A DNA stretch of 64,000 bases from Axinella damicornis (lineage: Eukaryota; Porifera; Demospongiae; Axinellida; Axinellidae). The notes beneath the pieces were generated by a model, which saw only the letters and a list, made by a program, of their open reading frames with translations, made no database searches and was not told the DNA's origin. Within the stretch, counting starts at the first letter, position 1, and every line of letters starts with the position of its first letter. Shown one piece after another: positions 45,101 through 56,445 of this stretch. Made by a program: the position numbers and the translations under genes. The stretch covers positions 3,352,164 to 3,416,163 of the forward strand of contig OZ007517.1 in assembly GCA_963931865.1 (NCBI GenBank). Reading direction: 5' to 3'.

Positions 45101-48100
45101 GGCAAGTGATACCGAACAGTGTCCACTCCAGATGATGCTCCTCTTTTGCATGTGCAGGAGCTCCACAAAATTTACATTGTGCATCTTCTACATATTTCAC
45201 ACACACAGGAACTCCACAGTTGGTTGTGATCAGTCCAGTGAACTCCACCACCGTGACTGTCTCCTGGAGTGAGGTTCAGTGCTTCAGTGGAAGTGGAGCA
45301 GTCACCCACTACCTTGTGCAGTATCATTCCATGTGTAGTGGTGCCGTGCAGAATGTAACAACTGATGGTACAGTTGAAACTATTTCTGGCCTCACTCAAG
45401 ATGCTGCTGTATACATATTCCGAGTAGCTGCAATATGGACTAATGGGATGACTGGACCGTTCAGCAATCCTGTCAACATATCTTCTGCTGGTAAGTGCTA
45501 CGTAGGACGGAGTTTATACCTGCAGGTATGCAGCAATGACATGATTCAAGACTGTTTGGACTACAGGTACAACACCCATGTGTCCTGAAGGCTCAGGTAA
45601 TATTCTGTTCACTATTGCTGCTCAGGAAACTACCGGTAGAAGATGGTTCCTCTGTACACGTGCAGGTGATCTCAGTCCATCCACTGACCCTGGTCTACTG
45701 GCAGGAGTTGTTGTGCTGGTAATTGTGCTGGTGCTTGCAGCTGTCTGCATCTTGGTAGTACTCCTTATCCTGCAGAGGTAAGACCCTAATCCGTTGCTAT
45801 GACAACATGATGTTCTTGCCACACAAATACACCACTTGCTGAGGTGCATTTTTCCTTTTGGAAGATGAAGGTAGTCTGAAAAGTGTTTGTAGCATATGGC
45901 TTTCCCTTTAGAAGTAGGCAAGGAAGTGGAAAAGGCATGAAGCTTGCTGCAGTGGAATTGGCCAATATGACAGACACTGATAGCAAAGAGGAACAGGATA
46001 CAGCTACAGCTGCTGGCAATTCAGTTCCTAGTAAGTCATGTGTTACTGCATCCACTATAATAGTAATTCATTGCTTTGGTAGTGGAGCGAGGCTGTGAAG
46101 TGCTGCGGTAAAACCGGAGTGCAAGGAGGTGTCCCCACAGAGTGGCAGTCTGAAGTCACTTCCTGGTATACTGTATAGTTAGGGCTGCAATTATAGCTAA
46201 ACTAGGAATACATATCCGCATATTGCCTCGCGCGCACGCCACAGCCGCATGCGCAGCCTGGCCACGTGCTTACGAGTATGATAGATCTCTAGCTAAGTGT
46301 GAATTTGCGAGTGTGGAGCTGAGATAAACATGTCGATTACACTCACTATTCCACTGCACATGTAGCTGTTCTAGCTCTGCAAGCCCTGAAGGCCCCGCTC
46401 GCTTGTACCCGCTCGCTCCGGCAGGAAACCCACAACATTCTTATCAACATTCCTGAGCGTGACATATTCCGGTACGTACGTATGCACGTACGTACATACA
46501 TATATAGATCCTCCATTCACAGCCTCACGCTAATGCGCTCGGCAATTACCAACACACCCACACAGCCTCTCCACCGACCATTGTGGATTGCCAGCAGAAG
46601 GTGCTGTCTTTGGAGGGGGAGCAGGTCACCCTGACAGTGAAGGTTGCTGGCAGCCCCACCCCCATTATCACATGGCTCTTCAATGGGAAGAAGGTGAAGG
46701 GTGACTACTCCACTGAGGTGGGGAAGGATGGATCGCTGACACTCACGTGTGTGGAGCTGAAGCATGCTGGCACCTACACCTTCAGTGTCAGCAACAGTGC
46801 GGGCAGTGTGGAGGGGTGCACCAAACTGGTCGTCCACACTGAGGATGAGGACTGTACCAGTGCACCCAAAGTCGAGAGCAACCCAGTTGCTAAGGAAACG
46901 TTTGGGGAGTATGTTTCCAGCCTTCATGCACACAACAATGGTGGCTTCATTGTGCAGTACCAGGTAAGTATAGCTCCACATTACGTGTATATACAACGCA
47001 ATACAGTGGACTATCCTCCGCTATAGACCTTGCCCTCTGGGGAAGAAGGCCATCAAGTGACCATTGGCAAAACCTCAGCAAACAGGCTTCTCAATCGATT
47101 CAGAAACATCACAGTTTGTGAGTTGAGTTTTCTACCCAAATAGTAGCTGGTGTATTGAAATGTCAGTTCACTTTAGATGACGGTCATCGTGTCATTCTGG
47201 AGCCCATCCCTGGAAGAGCAAATTGTGAACACGAATACATCAACGCCTCCTACATAGATGTAAGACTCTCCACACAATATACAATATGTATATATCACTG
47301 GTTTATTACTACATCCGACACACAGGGCTATTCTGAACGCAGGAAGTACATTGCCACCCAGGGTGAGCTATAGTAATAATCCCTTCTTAGTGATATACAT
47401 CCAATGATATCTTTGAATGTGTGTAGGGCCCCTCCCAATAACTGTCACTGATTTCTGGTGGCTGGTGTGGCAGGAGGGGATTCGCATAGTTGCCATGGTA
47501 ACCAGTGTTGTGGAGGGGGGACAGCAGAAGTGTGAGCAGTACTGGCCCAGCCAGGGGACGCAGGAGTACGGTCCATTCAAAGTCACCCTCACAGACCAGC
47601 AGGTGTTTGCAGACTACACCATCCGACAGCTGCTTGTTGCTGTGAGTTTGGGTTGTTTAGCGTCATATCAATAGCTAATGTGCCTGCCAACATAAATGTG
47701 TTAACATGACTTATAGGCAGTCCTTTCAGGTCTCACGCATCCTGCGTGAGACACACACATTTACGTGTCATCTCACGCTCACATGCATGCATATCCAAAT
47801 CTCATGCATTTGCACCATGCACGCATGTTACTGTTGATTTTGACTCCCTTTGAACACTGAAGCACTATGTAGTAAGCATTTCATTGACTTCCCTAAGTGG
47901 ATACTGACAGGTTTCTCAACAGTTGATTCAATTATACTCACTTACATGACATGTGTTCAAGTTCTCAGCTAGTCTCGTTCCCAGACCCTCAATACGAGAG
48001 GGTCTGGGCACGAGACTAGTTCTCAGCTCGAGGCAACAACGAATTTGATAGTGAAGTTGTTTACCGTGTTTGTCAGGTTGCTTGCTCCGTCCAAACTCGG

Positions 48101-51100
48101 AATGCAAAACTGCAAAATATCACATGACTTGAATCCAGCAATAGAATCCAAGTTGTCACGTGACAACTTGGATTCTATTGGTGGATTCAAGTCACATGAT
48201 ACTTTTGCAGTTTTGCATTCAGAATTTTTTGGACAACCAACCTGAAATTTACGGTAGAAACTGTTGAGTCTGTTGTATGTTTATTCAGTCATGAATTTCT
48301 GCCTTGACCTTGACCTTTACAGGTCAAATTCGTCATTGTGAAGGGTATTTATTGTGTCATGAGTTTAAATTGGATTGTGCCAATCTCACTCATTTTGAGG
48401 TGGGGTCTAACTCAAGTGAGGCTGCCGACCTTGACAGGTCTGTATAGGCCATGAGAATAAGCTGTAAGACAACAGCCATAGGACATTAGGCAATGACCAT
48501 AGGCTGTAAGACCATGCCGCAAGTGACTATTGTGCCAGTATTGTGCCAGTCAACGTGGCACGTAGCTAGCTACGTTGAAGCGATCGGTTGACTTCCAGGG
48601 GCTCGTGTGCATTGGCAACAGCTTGGAGCTTTCACCGCTCGGGGCTTTAAACAGCACCGAACTCACCAATCTCTCTCCTTGACTGGCTTGTATAAGCCTC
48701 TCGGACAGGACGGCAAGCTGCTGAAAACGTATTACAATTAGAGATTAAATTCTGAAATATTTGGGAATTCCCTTGCAGAAATTAGAGAATTCTTCCCATT
48801 TGCGTGAAGGGGTGCCGAATAATTAGGGATGCCGAATTTTTAGAAGATATACGGTATAATTATGTTTAGCTCACTGTGTGCACATTGCCCATGCCTGCAC
48901 TGTCTTCTACTCCCACAGTGTGACCAGGGTGGGAAGACTCCCCTGAAGGTGACCCAGTTCCACTTTACTTCCTGGCCAGACCACGGTGTTCCAGAGTATG
49001 CTGGGCCAACCCTCAACTACCTCCGTCGGATGAAGGCCCAGGTGAAACCCTCCAAGGGATCCATACTGGTTCACTGCAGGTCAGCAAGAAATGTAGATTC
49101 ATGGTGGAAATTTGAGGTAGGTTGTGGAATTACATACCAATGATGTACACATACGATTCATGTAATTTTTCAATGAGGAACTATCAATAGGACTCCAGGA
49201 GGTATCGTACAGTTCATTAGGATAATTGTTAATATACAAGTTACTATCAATTGGTTCATCCCATCTCAGTAAATTTAGTGTGTGAGTTTGTCTGAGTGTG
49301 TGGGGGGAGTCCAAGAGATGATTGATGTCATCGTCTGGTGGTGTCTGTCTCTCTGCAGCGCTGGTGTTGGGAGGACTGGCACACTGATTGCCATTGACAC
49401 AGCTCTGGAGCAGGCTGCCCAGGAGGATGTGGTGGACATCCCAGCCACTGTCACCAAGATTAGGAGGCAGCGCATGAAGATGGTCCAATCACCAGTGAGG
49501 GAGAATGACATGTTGTCAAGGGCATGCAGCTCACCTGCATACAAATGAGGGTGGGGTGATAATAGTCTGATGTTTTGAGTTCACAACGGTCAAAACAACT
49601 TCTGAGGTGCATGGCCTCTGCCTCTAGCAGAATGGAATATTACAGAAGCATGCTCATGCAGGCTGTGCCAGTACGTCTCTCTCCCTGTAATCCAGGAGCA
49701 GTATGCATTCGTCCATGATGCTGTTCTGGAGTCCCTCACCTGTGGAGACACCCAGATCCCAGCCTCGGGACTGGTTGGTGCCATTGAGAAGCTGAAGCAG
49801 ATGGACAGTGAAACTGGGAGGACAGGATTCGAGACCCAGTTCCATGTATGTGATATACACACTTTTCAAAGGATGTGTTTACCTCAACATGTGGAGACAC
49901 ACATCTGTGTGTAGCTGTCCCCAAAGAAGGATATTGCCTTCAGTCATACTTTCATGACATGTATACTTTCACATTGCAGGGTTCAGTGTGTTTAGATAAC
50001 CTCTATTGAAACACAAATTGGGTTAAGCATTTTCAGGGCTAGCTACTGTACACTGGTTTTGAGTGCACATGCACAAACATCTGTTGTGTGTGCCGATTGC
50101 TTGTACACAGGATGCATCACTGCAAAAGTTGCTTTAAGGTAGCATTATACCTTTACCGTTAGGGTACCTTTAACCGTCGGGGCCCCGACGGTTAAAGGTA
50201 CCCTAACGGTAAAGGTATAATGCTACCTTAACTTCTGGGGTTGTCACAACAGATTCGGCACACACAACCAAACAATGTCTCTTCATTTGTTTACTGGAAT
50301 GCTACAAGTGCAGCTGAAACCCCTGAGTTCCATGTAATACATGTGATACTCATTTGCTTGTGCATTGCTCACTCTCCCGAGGATATGTATGCCTCAACAA
50401 GTGGAGACTCACGTCTGTCCTCAAAAGGATATTGCCTTGAGTCATACTTTCATGATGTTCTCCCTTGATGTCGCTGCCTTGTCAATCATCGTCACCTGTC
50501 AGAATCCGACTCGTACTCATCCAGTGACAAAATTAATGACGAAGGTGTGATCACATGGTACGCGTGCGGGTTGTACTAGTATACGCGCGCACGCGGGGGT
50601 CCAACGCGTAATTTACGTGCAGGGCCACAATGCGTTATGGACAAATATATATAGTCGCACTAGTTCAGATTCAACCTCCACACTGCACGATTAGTTGCCT
50701 CGCTTCCCGCTCGGCAATGATACCTTCTATTAACACTTTCAGGGCCACTGTACTCTGTTTTTGAGTGCACATACACAAACATCTGTTGTTTGTCCAGAAC
50801 ACATGTACACAGGATGCATCAATGGACAAACAGAAATGACTTAAATTGCTTTACCCAGCCGAAGTTACAATGTGTGTACAATCCGATTTCAGTAAACAAT
50901 AATATAATACAGGTAGCTATAGATTATATGGGAATGCAGTTGAGACCCAGTTCCGTGTATGTGATTCATTTGCTTGCGCACTCTCACAAGGACGTGTATG
51001 CCTCAACAAGTGGAGACACATGTCTGCGTGTAGCTATTCCCAAAAGGATGCTGCATTGAGTCATATACGTACATACATTCATGAGGATGTACTCTGCATA

Positions 51101-54100
51101 TTTCTTTCAGTTGTGTTTAGATAACCTCTTTTGAAACACCACTAGGGAACATGCACTGCTAGCTATTCTAAGTACTGTAAAGGAGAAAACTTTTGCTAAT
51201 TGCTAGAAGATAGATTTTGGAGGAGAAAGCTGAATATGCAGTTCATCACACCCACTAACGTAGCCTGCATGGGTATTGAGTGGCCAATGTGTATAGGTCT
51301 ACAAGCGAATGGTAGTTGCAATACTCGAAACAGGTACACTATCCTACCAATAGTGGACCATCCAGCTTTGGTAACTCAGAATCAGCACATTGGAAGCGAC
51401 TAAATAAGGCCGTGATTACGTACTGATCTCTGGGAACGATTCCGGGTAAATTTTCGCTGATTAAACTCACCACAGAAACTCAAAATTCTTCTCACGTGAA
51501 CAGTCACGTGAAATCAACCTGCTATGTGGTATTCTTCCTTAGAAGGAGACCAACATTTTCAGGGCTACTGTGCACTGTTGTTGAGTGCACGTGCGCAAAC
51601 ATCTGTTGTTTGTCCAGAGGACATGTACACAGGATACATCAGCAGGAGGGTTCATCTAATGCAGCCAGGGTTGTCATGGTTGCTGTTTCAGTGTATATAC
51701 AGGGTCGTAAACAATTAATTGAGCTACGTACAAGTAGCTACAGATTGTATAGGAATGGTACTTGTCCATCTGTCTGAAACCGGAGTTCATATAGTGGTCA
51801 AGGAAGTGATCTCCTTGTTATGCACATTCTTTGGTAGTGAAGCAGCAACTGGGCTGCAGGGGATAAAGTAGGAGCTCATGAGCACCGTGAAGCAGTGCAG
51901 AGGAGCATCCAATACTCTTTACGTCAAATTCCTTACCTTACCGAAACTCCTTATTTGGTAAACACTATACCACATCTACTTCATTAAGAAGCCAATGAGG
52001 GCTCACATGCAGTAGGCAAGTGAGAATCCGGTAGCTAGTAGTCACAGAAATATACCTCAAACACTTGCAATTCAGATCGGGAGTTTTATGAACTGCTGTT
52101 CGACAACAGTGGGTTCACGTTGCTCCTAAGCTCCTGGCTAATGCAGTTCTTTCAGTATGGTATTAGCTATTAGCTACATTTGTCCGTACCAACAGGTCCT
52201 CAGTCTGGTGACTCCCAAACCTACTGAGGTCATCAGAACCTCCGCCTTCCGCTTCCCTGATGTAAACAGGAGCACGGACTTCCTGCCGCGTGAGACAAAA
52301 TGTGATGACAAAGTCTGTAGACTCTTTGAAAATCTCCTCTTTGTTTGTTTTTGAATATGTAGCGGACGTCTGGAGGGTTGTACTGAAGGGAGAGATTAAA
52401 GACTACATCCACGCCAGCTTTGCACATGTGAGAGCATGATCTGCATTGAATGGCTGTGAACAGTGTACGTATGCACGTATATCATTCAAGAGCTGACAGT
52501 TACATGATGCACAATTTGTTACAGTCATGCATGGTAGCATAATTATGTCAAGGCAGTCAAATCTCTTACTTCTTTAACCACTGTGTAAACAATGCCTCTA
52601 AGGTAATCAGGGAATTACTATGCTGCACCCTTCATTCCCAAGGAGGGAGAAAGAAAACCTTTCCCATATCTAGCTGTAGTTATTGTGATGACCTAAGTGC
52701 TGGAGTAATGGGTTTGAATGTCACCTGCATGGATCCATGTCTCCACTGCACACACATGCAGGGCTACAAGCAGTACAAGGGGTTCATCATCGCTCAGGCT
52801 CCGATGAAGATCACATGCCGAGACTTCTGGAAGATGATCCATGAGAGGGAGTGTGGGGTGGTCGTGATGCTGTCCAACCTGGTGGAGAATGGAAGGGTAC
52901 GGTGCAGCCCTGCTGACTAAACTATAATGGTTGTTCCACATGAATATCCAACAAACTATTTCCATGCAATCTCGGGTGAAAATCTTATGACAGTAATAGA
53001 CAGTATAAGCTGAAGGAGTTAGGACTATACCTCTGGAACCCTTGTCAGCATGCTCCACAAGAGAGCTCATGCATTATTAGTTGCTATTGCTATGATATGG
53101 TGCTGTAAAATTTGAGGCCATCTCCCCTACAGGAGGTGTGTCACCAGTACTGGCCCACTGGTGACACCAAAGGGGTGCAGAAGTATGGGGAGTTCAATGT
53201 CTCTGTCCTCCAAGCCACTCAGCAAGACGGCTTCATACAGCGCATGCTCAGTGTCACCAACCCCAAGGTAAGGGATGGGCAGATTTGTCTGCAGCTGCAC
53301 TACTGGTTAATTCACATGACGTATAACTTTTGGAAGGGTTAGATTTGGGATTGTGCACTATGCGTATCTGCTAGACTCTTTGCCCGCATGCAAAATATAC
53401 TGTAAGTGATCTGTGCGGGCAAGAACGAGGGTCTAAGACTGAGAATAGCTGCAGTGCACTTACACTCCAGAACGTACCTCCCTCCCGCCTTCTTGCAGTC
53501 TGGCCAGGTGCACAAGGTGACCCAGTTCCAGATGTCGTGCTGGACCCCTGAGGGTCTGTGCACCTCCCCCCGTGCCATCATTGACATCATTGAGCAGGTG
53601 TTGGTGATACAGAGGAGGACCGGAAACAGACCCATTGTGGTCCATGGCAGGTGAGCCTGCCTGCTAGCCAGGATTGTGTTTCCACATTAATGTTCATGGT
53701 TACTCTTGCATTGCCCCAAACTACCAGTTACCAGGTACGCTGTTATCACTATTCTGAGAACAGAGAAGTTATTATCACTGTACTACAGCTGCTCAGTTTT
53801 GTATGTCCAGAAGCATGGCATATACTGTGGGTAGCAGCGCCGGTGCGAGCTATTTTGGAGTGGTATGGCCATTACCGAAGGCAGTGAATAGAGGTGTGAA
53901 GTGCTGATCTGTCCGCGCGAAGCACAGGAAAAAATTTTCACCTTCATTTTTCAGTTGTCTGGATGGGCTCTCGTGGCACCTTCATGCTTTGCACTGCACT
54001 GTAACTGCTTTCTGCTTTCCGTGTCATCCGTAACCGTCAACGTGGAATGGTGATAATGCACGCTTTGCGCGCATAACTTCTAGGAGGCCTCGAGGTATAC

Positions 54101-54711
54101 TGGTAGCCCACGCCTACTAATTATATGGCGAGCGTGAGCGAGCCCCACATACACGGCGAATTTTCGTTTATAGACTAGAGAAGTCACGAACTATAAACAG
54201 TCTACTTCAACAAGGCCACAGCAACTTGGATCTGAAGACTGTCTGACTAAGACGCGTACCTCAACAAGGCGTGACTGAGACACGAGCTATGAACAGTCCA
54301 CTCAGAGCCACTAAAAAGTGGTACGGCCAAAACCGTACCGGCCGTACCGGCCGCGCCGGCCCTGGGGTAGTCAGAAATCTGATTTATTATCACCTCTATC
54401 CAAACACATGCACTTATACCACATTCAGTGATACGGTGAGTCGGTGTGGGGTGTTCTGTTCTCTGATCAATGCCACTGAATGCTGCAAGACGGAGGGCAT
54501 TGTGGATGTGTTCCAGGTGGTGAAGGCACTCCGCATCCAGAAACCAGGCAGTGTGCTCTCTGTGGTAAGCTAGAACAAAGGCCAATTGGTACGTATGTAC
54601 AGTAACACTGATCCTGGTCTCTGTCTTTCCCTGCAGGAGCAATATCGTCTCATATTTGACCTCATGCTATTGTTCCTCGATTCATTCAGCATTTACTCCA
54701 ATTTTAAGTGA
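42182..54711 (+). CDS. Receptor-type protein tyrosine phosphatase (FN3 ectodomain, cytoplasmic Ig, active D1, inactive D2)
   Basis: Exons: 42182-42278 (signal peptide [20 protein letters not shown]), 42464-42853, 43742-44032, 44116-44397, 44463-44732, 44820-45101, 45209-45490 (six FN3-type domains), 45567-45596, 45666-45777 ([22 protein letters not shown]), 45912-46030, 46566-46963 (Ig plus D1 start), 47027-47117, 47177-47259, 47326-47362, 47427-47641, 48919-49079, 49359-49494, 49696-49845 (D1), 52196-52289, 52363-52427, 52762-52896, 53133-53267, 53499-53650, 54429-54564, 54637-54711 (D2, stop TGA). They total 4218 bp, 1405 aa, and phases close throughout. D1 has [27 protein letters not shown] and a normal Q-loop, so it should dephosphorylate phosphotyrosine. 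D2 has [10 protein letters not shown] and WTPEG, so it lacks catalytic Cys and Asp. FN3 exons are all phase 1-1. Exon 44820-45101 uses a GC donor. Type IIa/III-like by layout, ligand unknown. Confidence 0.93.
46566..46963 (+). other. Cytoplasmic cysteine-less I-set Ig domain of the phosphatase
   Basis: The exon encodes, C-terminal to the [75 protein letters not shown] and then the D1 wedge ([11 protein letters not shown]). The I-set landmarks (core Trp, AGTY) are present. The B-strand position is Val and the F-strand position is Phe instead of Cys, so the usual disulfide cannot form, which fits a reducing cytoplasm. Confidence 0.85.
48073..48245. mobile_element. Hairpin element in a phosphatase intron
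   Basis: Inverted arms meet at gttgtcacgtgacaac near 48164: aatgcaaaactgcaaaatat on the left against atacttttgcagttttgcat on the right, with shared outer ends caggttg. It lies in the 47642-48918 intron, which also holds a foldback element at 47969-48019. Confidence 0.85.
49359..49494 (+). other. D1 catalytic P-loop exon junction ([10 protein letters not shown])
   Basis: The codon for the Ser after the catalytic Cys is split between exons 48919-49079 (ends VHC plus AG) and 49359-49494 (starts C, then AGVGRTG). The upstream exon carries WPDHGVP with the general-acid Asp; the downstream exon ends in MKMVQSP of the Q-loop. All residues needed for catalysis are present. Confidence 0.92.
49860..51640. 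repeat. Degenerate direct repeats in the large phosphatase intron
   Basis: Two phrases recur in order: caacatgtggagacacacat-like (about 49880, 50390, 51000) and gcacaaacatctgttgt-like with gtacacaggatgcatc (about 50070, 50780, 51595). The copies are spaced 0.5-0.8 kb apart. The intron separates D1 and D2, and has grown by duplication. No exon was seen. Confidence 0.7.
50134..50231. repeat. Perfect 98-bp palindrome
   Basis: ttaaggtagcattatacctt and the rest of the arm are matched exactly, with no loop, about the central GGGG|CCCC at 50182/50183. It lies in the 49846-52195 intron of the phosphatase gene. Perfect, loop-free palindromes of this length are normally unstable, so either it is very recent or it deserves an assembly check. 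Confidence 0.97.
53499..54564 (+). other. D2 pseudophosphatase signature
   Basis: Exon 53499-53650 has CWTPEG where active domains have WPDxG and ends VVHG plus AG. Exon 54429-54564 continues [13 protein letters not shown]. The P-loop is therefore [10 protein letters not shown]: catalytic Cys is Gly, and the Arg of GRTG is kept as SRCG. In this family D2 domains often lose activity and act as redox or docking modules. Confidence 0.9.
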
Positions 54712-56445
54712 TGTGTTAGCAACCATTGTTCATTGTCTTTGTAAACCGGTCATTTGACTGCATAGCGTAAAACCACTTCATAACATGTTAAGCATTATGA
54801 TTGCCAGGGTTCACCTCACATTGTGTATGAATGAGTGACAAATTCAAATATTGAATTGAAGTGAAGCTTTTTTGTTCCTATGCGAGGCATAGCCTTCCTG
54901 ATTTAGGCTCAGCCACAGGACTGCAAGAAAGAAATACAAACGAAAGGCAACCAGACAAAAGGGCAGATATAAATGAACAAGACAATGACGGTAATTTTAG
55001 CTGTGTATAGTTCGAAGTCGGAGGTTTTATGCTGACTGGACGTTTATACACAGAAGGTGAGCTGCATGGTGGGTAGCTACTGTATACGGTGTCACTTGGC
55101 ACGGGAGACTGAAACCACTCCATATGAGTGCATGGTAACGTACTGCACAAGGTTGGCAGAGTTGATTCAATGCGATCACTAGGGCATTTAGTAATGGGTA
55201 ACAGGCCAATCAGAATACAGCATTTACTTTAGCTATACTCTAATTGAAACTTGAGCCTACCCAGCCAGATGGCCAACAATGAGAACTTCGCCTAAGATTT
55301 CATACATGAACTCCTTGGGCTTAGTACTTTCAGAAAATCCTATGAGGCACTTGCCACTTCAACATCACTTCAGTAAATCGTGATTATGCTTTCCCCACTT
55401 TATGCTGGTGGTCCTAAAACACTTACCTGTGAGGGTTTTTCTCCAATCTGGGATGCTGCGAGGACTGCTAGGACTTCAACGAGAAAGCACAAACTGAAAG
55501 ACTCTCTGCACCTGCTATCGGCAGTTTGAAAAGTGCGTTTTATTAGAGCACACCTTGACCTTCGACCTTTGACCTAACTTGAACTATCCATTGCAGAGCT
55601 GACAGTCACGATATCTGGGATCTGAAGGTACAGCTGCATTTCTGTCATATAGTGTAGTATATAACTGCAGTTGATGGCCAGATTTGCAGACTTTCATTTT
55701 TCCCATTGCAGACCCTATAGACTCAGTTTCATTGCACGCAAGCTACTGCTAGTGTTCTTTCTCAGGATCAAGATAGGCCCAGTCTGGAGGGGGCTACGTT
55801 GAGTTTATGTAAGTACGCTTCCGAACTAGCCGGATACGGAGTTAACAGTGTTATCGCGAGGTCGATTTTCCTGTTTTTGTACAACTTGCAGGGGAGAAAC
55901 CACGATGAGACGTTCGTTCGACGCCATATGACAACGTAGCCCCTTCGAGTAACCAGTGGAAGAGCTGCCTGCGAAGAGCATTTTAGCTAAATACGTTCAG
56001 CTGATTTTTGAGACGTACAGAAAAAACAGTGCTGTATTTCGCCGAGATTTGCAGCTGGCGTTGTCACGGTACGAAGTACGTATAACGTAGCGCTCAACTA
56101 GACACGCTGTCAATGGATGCCCAACTGCCTTGGAAGAGGAAAGGTGGCACAGCATCTTGGATGGGTGCTGCTGGAGCGTAGCCTCGTTCCCAGTCCCACG
56201 CCCAGCTTTCCGTCGCTGCTTAGTATAGTACGGTAAAGCGGGGAGTACTAAGCAGCGACGGAAAGCTGGGCGCGGCGTGGGACTGGGAACGAGGCTAGCT
56301 GGAGCGGTGATTCGGAACTCGAACCACGCCTCCAATTATTGCGCGGTCACGCGCGCGTATCGTTAGGAAGATGTTGAGATTTGTTCTGATGCACATAAGG
56401 TGTCCAATACAAACTGTGTTCTTTCTCCTCACTGATTTGCTTTAG
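54712..56445. other. 1.7-kb stretch between the phosphatase stop and the next recognised exon
   Basis: Expected to hold the 3' UTR of the phosphatase and the undetected first exon(s) of the next gene. The phrase tgaccttcgacctttgacct occurs at about 55557-55575. A strong foldback hairpin lies at 56179-56297. No convincing coding exon or AATAAA signal was recognised. Confidence 0.55.

Noticed and set aside
54300..54365. ggccgtaccggccgcgccgg cluster as a CpG-island promoter
   Set aside because: It is a short tandem motif inside an intron of the phosphatase D2 region, with no transcript start evidence.
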